DNA of 64,000 bases from Thermoplasmata archaeon (GTDB taxonomy: Archaea > Thermoplasmatota > Thermoplasmata > Methanomassiliicoccales > Methanomethylophilaceae), in NCBI GenBank assembly GCA_015063225.1, contig SUSU01000004.1, positions 1 through 64,000 on the forward strand, in the 5' to 3' direction. The notes beneath the pieces are model-generated. The model saw only the letters and a program-made list of their open reading frames with translations. It had not been told where the DNA came from and did no database searches. A program made the translations under genes and the position numbers. Shown here one piece after another: positions 24,025 to 32,900 of this stretch. Each line of letters starts with the position of its first letter. Position 1 is the first letter of the stretch.

Positions 24025-24309
24025 TCAACTGTTTCTCTGGTTCTCGAGGAGTTTCTCCAGGAGCGCAGTGGCGTCCCTGATGCAGTCCGCGCGGACGGTC
24101 TGGGGGAGGTACATGACCTTACCCTGAGTGTAGAGAGTGACCTCCTTCCCCTCCCATTTGTAGACGAGCATCATCTCGTCGCGGGAGACGATCTCGCAGC
24201 CCTCCTTCCTGAGGAACTCCTCGGCCTTCTCCATGTCGAGGTCGAGGATGTCCGCGGAGATGGCCATGAAGGCCTGTCCCCCGCAGAGGCGGGCGGTGGT
24301 GAACCTCAT
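24025..24309 (-). CDS. Conserved hypothetical 94-residue protein
   Basis: This small soluble protein is not assignable. It has the block SADILDLDMEKAEEFLRKEGCEIVSRDEMMLVYKWEGKEVTLYTQGKVMYLPQ, which looks like an alternating strand-helix-strand unit with a TBP-like feel (V-T-L-Y-x-x-G-K-V-M). It overlaps the UPF0200 gene upstream by 4 bp and is the last gene of a pyrB-pyrI-UPF0200 run. Function unknown. Confidence 0.7.
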   Translation of the reverse strand: MRFTTARLCGGQAFMAISADILDLDMEKAEEFLRKEGCEIVSRDEMMLVYKWEGKEVTLYTQGKVMYLPQTVRADCIRDATALLEKLLENQRNS

Positions 24310-24839
24310 CTTATCGACCTCAGCAGGTCGGCCGCGGCGGAATGGAAGGATTCCAGGTCGGACATGTTCGGGATCACGTAATCAGCGAGGGCGATGACCT
24401 CTCCGGAGCCCCATCCGAGTTCGCGGGAATCCCTCTCCCTGAACTCCTCGGGGGTGGCGGGCGCATCCGCGCGGGCGCGTTTCACGAGACGCTCGTAACG
24501 TACGGACGGGGAGGCGTGCACAGCAATGACGGTCACATCGCCGCCAAGGGCGATGAAGGTCTCGATCTCGCTGCGGGAACGGCATCCGTCTATCAGACAC
24601 AGATCACCGTCGCCGGCCTTCCCCATGACCCTCTTGGCCCAGATGTCGGCTCCGAAACGCTCCCTCTCGCGGGTGGCGAACTGCCCGACCGAAAGCCCTT
24701 CGGACTCCGCACCGGAGGATGCGTAGCACTCACGCACCACATCCCCCATGCGGACAAACGGGATCCCCATGCCCGTGGCGGCGGTGAGGAGCTCCTCCTT
24801 GCCGGCGCCGGGCATGCCGGAGACTACGATGAGCTTCAT
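24306..24839 (-). CDS. UPF0200-family P-loop nucleotide kinase-like protein
   Basis: The 177-residue protein opens with a strand and P-loop, MKLIVVSGMPGAGKEELLTAA, and continues GIPFVRMGDVVRECYASSG, as in the archaeal UPF0200 family of small nucleoside/dephospho-CoA kinase-like ATPases. LIDGCRSRSEIETF and VIAVHASPSVRYERLVKRARAD are further family blocks. The P-loop reads GMPGAGKE rather than GKS/T, so the Ser/Thr that coordinates magnesium is replaced by Glu. ATG at 24839 overlaps the stop of pyrI by 4 bp. Confidence 0.8.
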   Translation of the reverse strand: MKLIVVSGMPGAGKEELLTAATGMGIPFVRMGDVVRECYASSGAESEGLSVGQFATRERERFGADIWAKRVMGKAGDGDLCLIDGCRSRSEIETFIALGGDVTVIAVHASPSVRYERLVKRARADAPATPEEFRERDSRELGWGSGEVIALADYVIPNMSDLESFHSAAADLLRSIR

Positions 24840-25312
24840 CTCAGATGCGCCGAGATGTTGGTGAGGTCGCGGTCGCAGTACATGCAGCGCAGCTTCGGGG
24901 GGCAGCGGGACTCCACGAAGAAACGGGAGGACACGGGTTCGCCCTTGTTGGTGATGCAGTTGGGGTTGCTGCACCTGACGAGCCCGACGACGGTGTCGCC
25001 GAGGCGGACGCTGTACTTGTCAGCCACGTAGTAGTCGCGGATGATGGAGATGGTCGCCTGGGGGGCGATGAGGGCGATCTTGTCGGCAGCCTCGGAGTCG
25101 ATCTCCATGTCCTCGAGCTTGACGATGTCCTTCCACTTCATCTCCTCGTGGGAGGTGGCGACGTGTATTCCGATGGATATGGTGGAGTCAATGTTGTCCT
25201 CGTTGACACCGAGGATCTTCAGGACGTTGAGGGCCTGACCGCTGGTGATGTGGTCGATGACGGTACCGTTCCTGATCGGGGGGATCTTGATTTCCTGAGG
25301 TTCGGGACTCAT
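24836..25312 (-). CDS. pyrI: Aspartate carbamoyltransferase regulatory subunit
   Basis: The 158-residue regulatory chain of aspartate transcarbamoylase binds allosteric nucleotides through its N-terminal domain (IRNGTVIDHITSGQALNVLKILG) and joins the catalytic chain via a C-terminal zinc domain. Four zinc cysteines are visible: CSNPNC at about 116-121 and CPPKLRCMYC at about 140-149. Its ATG overlaps the pyrB stop by 4 bp. Confidence 0.95.
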   Translation of the reverse strand: MSPEPQEIKIPPIRNGTVIDHITSGQALNVLKILGVNEDNIDSTISIGIHVATSHEEMKWKDIVKLEDMEIDSEAADKIALIAPQATISIIRDYYVADKYSVRLGDTVVGLVRCSNPNCITNKGEPVSSRFFVESRCPPKLRCMYCDRDLTNISAHLR

Positions 25313-26241
25313 TGCATCTCACCTCCGAGAATGGCGCAGAGGATGGCCATCCTCACGGGCACGCCGTTGAAGGCCTGCTGGAAGTAGCGGGCGTGGGGCG
25401 TGCTGTCGACCTCCGTGGCAATCTCGTTCACGCGGGGCAGGGGGTGCATGATGATCATATCGTCCCTGGCGCTGCGCAGGAGGTTGTTGTCTATGCGGTA
25501 GGTGTCGGCGACCTTCTGGTACTCGGCGGGGTCGGGGAACCTCTCCCTCTGGATCCTGGTGACGTAGAGCACGTCGGAATCAGAGATGACGTCCTCGATG
25601 TTGTCGGTCTGCTTCTTCAGGCATCCCTTCTCCTTCAGGCGTCCGACGATGTCGTCGGGCATCTGCAGAGACTCGGGGGCGACGAGTGTGAGGTTGACCC
25701 CGAACATGGTAAGGGCCTGAGCGAGGGTGTGCACGGTGCGGCCGTACTTCAGGTCGCCGAGCAGGGTGACGTTGAGGCCGTCGAGGGAACCCTTGGCCTC
25801 CTTCATGGTGAAGAGGTCGAGCAGCATCTGCGTAGGGTGCGAGCCGGCACCGTCGCCGGCGTTGATGACGGGGTTGATGGATACGTCCGCGGCGAGGCGG
25901 GCGGCGCCCTCGTAGGGGTGGCGGAGGACGATGACGTCGCAGTAGGCGTCAACCATGCGGATGGTGTCCGCCAGCGTCTCGCCTTTCGCGATTGAGGTCA
26001 TGGACATCTCGGAGACGTCGATGACGTCGCATCCCAGCCTGTGGGCGGCGCTCTCGAAAGAGAGCTTGGTGCGGGTGGAAGGCTCGAAGAACAGATTTCC
26101 GAGTATGCGTCCGTCGAGTGCGCGGTGCACCTTCTCTCCGAGTGCATAAGGCACCATCTGTTTGGAGAGGTCTAGGATGTACTCGATGTCCTCTCTGCTG
26201 AGGTCGCGGATGGAAACGAGATCCTTATCGTAGAAGTCCAT
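25309..26241 (-). CDS. pyrB: Aspartate carbamoyltransferase catalytic subunit
   Basis: The 310-residue enzyme makes carbamoyl-aspartate, the first committed step of pyrimidine synthesis. The carbamoyl-phosphate site FFEPSTRTKLSF, the HPTQMLLDLFT block and the C-terminal MHPLPRVNEI are all present. ATG at 26241 (MDFYDKDLVSI) fits the family start; a longer frame runs across the divergent promoter. It is first gene of pyrB-pyrI-UPF0200-24025. Confidence 0.96.
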   Translation of the reverse strand: MDFYDKDLVSIRDLSREDIEYILDLSKQMVPYALGEKVHRALDGRILGNLFFEPSTRTKLSFESAAHRLGCDVIDVSEMSMTSIAKGETLADTIRMVDAYCDVIVLRHPYEGAARLAADVSINPVINAGDGAGSHPTQMLLDLFTMKEAKGSLDGLNVTLLGDLKYGRTVHTLAQALTMFGVNLTLVAPESLQMPDDIVGRLKEKGCLKKQTDNIEDVISDSDVLYVTRIQRERFPDPAEYQKVADTYRIDNNLLRSARDDMIIMHPLPRVNEIATEVDSTPHARYFQQAFNGVPVRMAILCAILGGEMQ

Positions 26242-26326
26242 GCTCCCCGTATCGCAGATTAGGATTTTAAACAGTCGCGGGCGCCTGCGCACACTATTTA
26301 AGGAGGTCGGCTTTCGTCGTCTCATC

Positions 26327-28018
26327 ATGCTAGACGTCAACTTCCGTTCCCAAAGGGGCCGCGTATGCCGCTATTCCTCAGACGGGCGCTCGCTCGATAC
26401 CCCCGCCATGCTCCCCTGGGGCCCCGATTTCGATTCGTGCGTGTTCGAAAGCGGGAACGGCAGAACCGTCAGGATCTGCGGAAAGGAGGTCTCCGTGGAT
26501 CCCAAGTTCCTCACCACCCCCTCGTCCGGCGAGAAGGCCCCCGTGATGTGCAAGGACGGCATGGCCGTCCTCCGCCTCCCCGTGAACGGCGACGAGATCA
26601 TCCCCGACGACTGCGACGTCGTCATCGTCCCCAACGCCTACGAGATACGTGAGAACTTCCGCACGCTGGTGGATCAGACCGTAAGAGCCAGACAGGCCAC
26701 CGGATACGGAAGGATGCTAGTCATGCTCGGCGTCGCCGACCCATCCAACGCCGCGTTCCTGACCTACATGGGAGTGGACGTCGTGGACGAATCATTCGTC
26801 CGCACCGCAGGGGACAACGGCTACCACACCCTCGCCGAGGGCACCGTCTACGTCGGTTCCGACTGCTCCCCCGCCAACTCCGCCGAGCTCAAGACCGAGC
26901 TCTCCAAGGCATCCACCTTCATCAAGGCCGGCAGGCTCAGGGAACTCGTCGACCAGAGGTCCTTCTCCCGCGCCGACAACGTCGCCGCCCTGAGGATATT
27001 CGATTCCGACTACTACGACTTCCAGGAGGAGGGCTTCGCCGTCAACGCCGGCAGGTTCTCCTGCAACACCGTACAAGCCCTCCGCAGGCCGGACATCGTC
27101 CGCCACGAGAACAGGATGAGGGATTGGTACGTGCCCCCGGAGCACAAGAAGGTCCTCCTTCTCCTGCCCTGCAGCGCGAAGAAGCCCTATCACATCTCCC
27201 GCACCCACAGGATGTTCGGTTCCGCGATCCACACCGGCCCCTGGGACACCCTCGTGCACGAGGTCATCATCACCTCGCCCCTCGGAGTCGTGCCCCGCGA
27301 GCTCGATGCGTTCTACCCCGCCAACGCCTACGACATCCCCGTCACAGGGGAGTGGAAACCCGAGGAGAAGGCGAGGATCGCCCGCATGCTGCAGGACCTC
27401 ATCTCCAAGGGACATTACGAGAAGGTCATCTCCCATCTCGGCGAGGACGACGAACTGGTGAAGGACGTCTGCCCGGAGATGGTATCCACCTCCGTCGGCG
27501 ACAGCGTGTCCCCCGCATCCCTCGATAATCTGGACAGGGCCGTCCGCGAGATGACCAAGGACTGGAAGGCCCTCGACTGGAACACCGACAGGAAGGAGTG
27601 CGTCCGTTCCGCCCTCACATACCAGTTCGGGAAGGAGGTCGCGGACGCCATCATGGACGAGAAGACCTCCGCCACCGGCAAATACCCCTACTGGAAGGTC
27701 TTCCGCGAGGAGGGTTCCAAGAAGATCCAGCTCGGGATGCTCTCGGCGGAGAGGGGCATGTTCTCCCTCACCCCGGACGGCGCCCGCATTCTCGCCGACA
27801 AGGGGGTCGCCATGGTGGAGACCACAGATGACTTCCCCATCAAGGGCAGCCTCTACGCGGTAGGCGTCGCCAAGGCCGACCACTCCATCCGCGAGGGCGA
27901 CGAGGCGGTGATCGTCTTCAACGGCACCGTCAAGGGTGTCGGCGTCGCCATGATGTGCGGTGCGGAGATGGAACAGGCCAAACGCGGTGTCGCCATCAAG
28001 ACCCGCCACAAGATATGA
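26327..28018 (+). CDS. arcS: Archaeosine synthase ArcS (TgtA2-like) with PUA domain
   Basis: The 563-residue protein is related to archaeal tRNA-guanine transglycosylase but carries the ArcS signature LLLLPCSAKKPYHISRTHRMF (around residue 275-295), which marks the enzyme that converts preQ0 at tRNA position 15 toward archaeosine. The N-terminal part is a degenerate TGT-like fold; the C-terminal about 80 residues (ILADKGVAMVETTDDFPIKGSLYAVGV...VKGVGVAMMCGAEM) form a PUA RNA-binding domain. In some archaea ArcS works with a radical SAM partner (RaSEA), not seen here. ATG at 26327 follows a TATA-like ACTATTTA and an AGGAGG at 26301-26306. Confidence 0.9.
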   Translation: MLDVNFRSQRGRVCRYSSDGRSLDTPAMLPWGPDFDSCVFESGNGRTVRICGKEVSVDPKFLTTPSSGEKAPVMCKDGMAVLRLPVNGDEIIPDDCDVVIVPNAYEIRENFRTLVDQTVRARQATGYGRMLVMLGVADPSNAAFLTYMGVDVVDESFVRTAGDNGYHTLAEGTVYVGSDCSPANSAELKTELSKASTFIKAGRLRELVDQRSFSRADNVAALRIFDSDYYDFQEEGFAVNAGRFSCNTVQALRRPDIVRHENRMRDWYVPPEHKKVLLLLPCSAKKPYHISRTHRMFGSAIHTGPWDTLVHEVIITSPLGVVPRELDAFYPANAYDIPVTGEWKPEEKARIARMLQDLISKGHYEKVISHLGEDDELVKDVCPEMVSTSVGDSVSPASLDNLDRAVREMTKDWKALDWNTDRKECVRSALTYQFGKEVADAIMDEKTSATGKYPYWKVFREEGSKKIQLGMLSAERGMFSLTPDGARILADKGVAMVETTDDFPIKGSLYAVGVAKADHSIREGDEAVIVFNGTVKGVGVAMMCGAEMEQAKRGVAIKTRHKI

Positions 28019-28187
28019 GACCGATAATCGGCGAAAATCGGGCAGTAATCGGCCACCTCCCCCGTTCGCAGATATATACCCTAGACGGGAATATGGTCAA
28101 TAGAGGCGGTCGGCAACTATCCCTCCGAACCGTCTTGGGTCCGGGTCTAATCCCATTCTATCCCTCCCCGGGCCCTTCCCACCCTTC
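28019..28187. other. Intergenic gap with promoter-like box, contents uncertain
   Basis: The gap after arcS has a palindrome CCGATAATCGG (28020-28030) and a clean TATA-like GATATATACC (about 28072-28081) with no gene start at the expected distance. A short RNA beginning near 28100 (GAGGCGGTCGG...CCTCCGAACCGTC can pair) is conceivable. The two genes flanking it converge, so this box serves neither. Confidence 0.3.
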
Positions 28188-29051
28188 TCAGTCCTTCTCA
28201 GAGGAGTCCTCGAGGTCGACCGCCTTCATGAAACGGTAACTGAACAGCAGACCAATTACGAACAGCACGGCGGAGACCGCGAGCTCCACGGGATCGGAGA
28301 CGTAATCCACGGAATAAGCCAGAACCGCGACGATCGAACCGACGGTGAGTCCCAGGATCAGGAACATGGTGCTCCCGTGATGGTCCTCGAGGGCCAGATG
28401 GATGAGCTTCGAGAACAGGAACACCGCGACGAGCCCTCCCAGGAGCATGATGCAGAGCTCGGTGACCTTCAGGTCGCCGACGATCTCGGTGAATGCCGCG
28501 AAGTAGCCGATCGAGATCAATAAAGTGGAATGGCTGAGGCCGGGTAGCATCATGGAGACGATGACTATCATCCCGATGACGAATAGGATCACGCACCCCA
28601 CCGCATCAGTGCCGACCTCGACGTCGTCCATCCCGCCGAAGTGGTCGACGAGGATCATGACGGCCATCACCGCCATTCCGACAGCGAACGCCAACCACTC
28701 CGCGGATGTCGTCTTTGCACCGTCACCCTTGGCGGAGGCGTAAATCATCGGGACCTGTCCGAGGATCAATCCTCCGAAGAACATCATGCATTCCGCCGGA
28801 TAGTCGTCGATGAGGATGTTGAGCACCTTGGCGACGAGGACGGTACCTATCAGTACACCGATCAGAAGAATCATCAGGAAGGCGAAGTCCTTGCGGATCC
28901 ATTTCCTGAGATAGGCCATATCGCGGATGAGGCGTTCGTATATCCCGAACGCTACACAGACGGTCGCACCGCTGATGCCGGGCAGCATCGAGGCGATTCC
29001 CGCGACGATGCCCATGGCGAGTTCCTTGATGCTGGTGACGGCCGAGACCAT
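28188..29051 (-). CDS. DUF368 membrane protein (polyprenyl-phosphate transporter family)
   Basis: The 287-residue protein has about eight membrane helices and the DUF368 signatures: the re-entrant N-terminal GIVAGIASMLPGISGATVCVAFGIYERLI, and the repeat-related SMMLPGLSHSTLLISIGYFAAF. Both inverted halves contain the P-G-[IL]-S motif. Bacterial DUF368 proteins were recently shown to flip undecaprenyl phosphate across the membrane. In an archaeon the substrate would be dolichyl or another polyprenyl phosphate used for glycan export; that is an inference. Confidence 0.88.
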   Translation of the reverse strand: MVSAVTSIKELAMGIVAGIASMLPGISGATVCVAFGIYERLIRDMAYLRKWIRKDFAFLMILLIGVLIGTVLVAKVLNILIDDYPAECMMFFGGLILGQVPMIYASAKGDGAKTTSAEWLAFAVGMAVMAVMILVDHFGGMDDVEVGTDAVGCVILFVIGMIVIVSMMLPGLSHSTLLISIGYFAAFTEIVGDLKVTELCIMLLGGLVAVFLFSKLIHLALEDHHGSTMFLILGLTVGSIVAVLAYSVDYVSDPVELAVSAVLFVIGLLFSYRFMKAVDLEDSSEKD

Positions 29052-29131
29052 GCGCCCCCATCCCCATCCCCCCTATTTATCGCCTATCACGCGCGGGATT
29101 CTATTATATCCAGCCTACGATTAGCCGCCCC

Positions 29132-29695
29132 ATGGACTTCGTCACGGTATTCCTCATAGGAGTGGGACTCGCCATGGACGCTTTCGCCGTCTCCGTGTGC
29201 AAGGGCCTCGCCGTGAAGACCCCGTCCGTGAAACACTATCTCCTGGTGGGACTCTGGTTCGGAGCGTTCCAGTTCGTGATGCCGGTCATCGGGTTCTACA
29301 TCGGATCCGCGTTCTACGACTCCGTATCCTCCTATGCGTACATCATCGCAGTCGCCCTTCTGCTCCTCATCGGGGGCAACATGCTCAGGGAGGCCCTCAC
29401 CAGGGGGGAGGACGAGGAGGTGGACGGGGACATGGGCCTCGTCACGATGTTCATCCTCGCGGTCGCCACCAGCATCGATGCGTTCGCCGTCGGCATCAGC
29501 TTCGCCATGGACGACACGGACATCCTCACCGCCTCCGCCGTGATTGGGATCGTGACCTTTGCCATCAGCATGGCGGGGATGAGGATCGGCTCTGCAGTCG
29601 GCAACATCGTCGGCAACAAGGCGGACATCATCGGGGGAGTCATCCTCATAGTCATCGCGGTCAAGACCGCCCTCGAGAACCTCATCCTCTCGTGA
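29132..29695 (+). CDS. mntP: Manganese efflux pump MntP
   Basis: The 187-residue protein has six transmembrane helices in two related halves. The first half has VGLAMDAFAVSVCKGLAVK and the second has ATSIDAFAVGISFAMDD; the two aspartates in MDAF/IDAF are the conserved metal-handling residues of MntP. The C-terminal GGVILIVIAVKTALENL is also typical. It is probably a Mn(II) exporter. A TATA-like ATTATATCC lies at about 29102-29110. Confidence 0.9.
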   Translation: MDFVTVFLIGVGLAMDAFAVSVCKGLAVKTPSVKHYLLVGLWFGAFQFVMPVIGFYIGSAFYDSVSSYAYIIAVALLLLIGGNMLREALTRGEDEEVDGDMGLVTMFILAVATSIDAFAVGISFAMDDTDILTASAVIGIVTFAISMAGMRIGSAVGNIVGNKADIIGGVILIVIAVKTALENLILS

Positions 29696-29767
29696 TCGGA
29701 CATCTGGCTCATTCACGGGAATCGAAAATAAGGTGCCGTACGGATGAGGAGATTGTAGAAAGATGAG

Positions 29768-29840
29768 TGCAACCGTCGGGATTCGAACCCGAGTGGCAAG
29801 CTTGGAAGGCTTGAATCCTAACCAGCTAGATTACGGTTGC
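29768..29840 (-). tRNA. tRNA-Gly(UCC)
   Basis: Read on the minus strand the 73-nt cloverleaf is complete: acceptor stem GCAACCG/CGGUUGC with discriminator A, D-arm with AGCUGGUUAGGA, anticodon stem CAAGC/GCUUG with loop CUUCCAA giving anticodon UCC, and T-arm UCGGG-UUCGAAU-CCCGA. CCA is not encoded. A TATA box (TTATATAC, about 29865-29872 on the minus strand) is correctly placed upstream. No intron is seen. Confidence 0.96.
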
Positions 29841-29949
29841 AGCGAAATCGCCAATTGGCCGAACGTATATAACACTAACCCCGGCGCGGTACACAAAAAC
29901 ACGCGTGCGCGCGTGGGTTTATTATTAGGTTAGCAGATAGCCCTGGCGA

Positions 29950-32900
29950 ATGACAGAGGAACACCCGGTTTTCGCCACGAAGAACGAAGCGGATCTTTGG
30001 ATGGCAATCGCCCGCGCCCAGAAACAGACCAAGAAGGAGAAGCGCGAGAAGATCGTATCCAATGTGCTCCGCAGGGTGGAGACCGGCAAGGACCCCATTT
30101 CGTCCGCCATCCTCTGCAAGCTCATCCTCATAGTCAACGAGGTCGAGGCCGACGGATGGCAGCAGGACATCTCCGACCTCGTGGACAAACAGAAGGAGGG
30201 GGAGGTCAGGGCCACCCTCACCGCCGCCTCCGTCATGTCCAACAGGACGTTCCTCGCCGAATCCTACAAGTTCCTCAACAACGCCAACGACACCGCAGAC
30301 GTCGCCACGTACAACCGCGTCCGCGCGGAGGTGCTCTACACCGCGGGCAAGATCGACGAGGCGTTCAGATGCATCGTCACCTCGCTCACCAGCGATTCGC
30401 TGAACGAGGACTCCTACGCCATCGCCCAGAGGATCAAGGGAGGCAACAACTGGCAGCCCCTCTGCGCCATCGAGCGCATGGCCGCCGGACTCCCCTACAC
30501 CACACCGGACGATGACAACAACAGCATCGAGATGGGACTCTTCCGCATCTACCGCGAATGGTACGAGGGCGACCGCGAGAACGCCAACCGCATGCTCGTG
30601 AACTCCGAGGGCTACCGCAGCGGCGACACGAACTTCCTGCTCCTCAGCGCCCGCATGGCCGCTGGCCGCGGCGAGTACGCCATCGCCCGTTCGGTCTACG
30701 ACTCCATCGTCAAGGAGATCACCACCGACGTCTGCGTCCTCTGCGAATCCGCCAACGCGTATCTCGAGGGGGACGACCCCGACACTTCCGCCGCCATGTC
30801 CCGCTTCCGCGACGCGGAGCGCATAGACCCCACCAACCCCCGCATCGCCCGCGGACTCGTCCGCACCTACCTGTTGATGGGGAAGAACACCGAGGCCATC
30901 GAGGCGCTGAAGCTGTTCCTCAAGACCGAGTTCGCCGAGAAGGAGGATTTCAACCTCGCGGCCTCCGTCCTCGCCGAGATGGGCTCGTGGGCCGAGGCCA
31001 CCGAGGTCGCAGACCGCATCCTCATCACATACCCCGACGACTCCTCGTCGTACATCATCAAATCCCGTGCCGCGGTCGCGGACGGCGACATAACATCGGC
31101 CCTCAACCACGCCAAGACCGCCTGCCGCTGCGACAAGAAGGATGCCGAGGCCCTCGCACAGCTCTCCCGCTGCCTCCTCCTGATGAGGCACACCGCGGCC
31201 GCAGCCAAGGCCGCCCACAGGGCCGTGTCCATCAACGACCGTTCCCTCTTCGTCCTCAGGGCGGCGCTCGAGACCTGCCGCGAGACCGGCGACAAGGATT
31301 CCGCCGTCGAGGTCTGCAGGAAGATCATCGTCCTCGATCCGGACGACGAGGCGGCCCTCGACATCCTCAGGAACGCCCAGATGGAGACCATGGTCCGCGA
31401 ATCCGCGGATTCGGAGGTGTCCATCGAGGCCGCCGACGCCAAGGAGTTCATGGTGCTCACCAAGAAGCTCCTCGCCGAGAAGCGCTACCCCGAGGTGGAG
31501 AGGATGTGCCGCGACAACATCGACAGGTTCGGCGACTCCGCTGAGTTCAGGCGCATCAAGGGCAACGCGGAATACGGCATCGGCGAATACGTCAAGGCCT
31601 CCGCTTCCTTCGCATCGGCCGCGGTCATGAATCCCGATTCCGCGGAGATCTGGCACTCCAAAGGTCTCGCCGACGAGGGGTTCCACGACCTCGAGTCCGC
31701 ACTCGAGGCCTACAACCGTGCGGTCCTTCTCGACATGAAGAACCCCCATTACTGGATCTCCCGCGGATGCGTGCTCCAGGCCAAGGGCGACGATGTCGGT
31801 GCCGTGGAATCGTTCAACCGTGCCATCGAGATCGATCAGACCGCCCCCTATCCCCTGGTCCGCAAGGCCGCCATCCTCGCCAACTACGGCCGTTACGCGG
31901 ATGCGCTCGTCTTCGTGGACATGGCCGAGTCGGCCGACCCCAACAACAGGAGCCTCAAGGTGCTCAGGATGAAGATGTGCCTCATGTCCGGCCGTTACAA
32001 CGACGCCGCCGACATCGGACGCAACCTCATCGCCGCCGAGGACGACACCGAGATCACCGCCGACCTCTCCAGGGCCGAGATGGAGATCGGGAACCTCTCC
32101 GGCGCCCGCGACCGCGTGGAGGGCGCGCTCATAGCACACCCCGAGGACCTCCACCTCCTGACCGCCGCCCGCGACATCTACCTCAAGATGGATGACCAGG
32201 AATCCCTGGTGGACACCTGCCACAAGATCAACACCCTCGACCCCTACGACCGCGAGACCATGAAGATCATGGCCGACGCCCTGATGAAGAACGGCCGCGG
32301 GGACGAGGCCTCCGTGCTCTACGAGAACCTCAACCGCTCCCCGGCCAAACCCGCCGACGCCCCCAAGGTGGAGAACGCGGGACCGGACACCGACAAGGAC
32401 TCCCTCTTCGACATCGCCCAATCCATGCTGAAGGTCGGCGACGTCAACGGGTCCGGAAGGAACGCGGACAAGCTCCTTGAGCTGGATCCGGACAACGAGG
32501 ACTACATCCTCTTCCGTTCCCGCGTGTTCGAGAAGGCCGGCGATGTCCTCGCCGCCGAATCGTTCCTGAGGGACTACCTCCGCCACAACCCCGACTCCGT
32601 CCGCATCACCGAGGCGTTCGGAGACCTCAAGGCCGGACAGGGCGACCATACCGAGGCCGTCTCCAACTACATCAGGTGCCTCGAATCCGTCAACCCCCAG
32701 AACAACCCCGGCTACCGCGCCCGCCTGCTCGTGAAGCTCGCCCGCTCCCAGGAGGCCATGAAGGCGCGTCCGGCCGCCATCCGCAGCTACAGCGAGGCCA
32801 TCCAGCTCAACCCGAGGGACACGGATTCCGCCCGCGTCCTCACCCAGCTCCACCTCATGTCCGGCGACAAGGAGAGCGCCCTCAACACCATCATGGGTGC

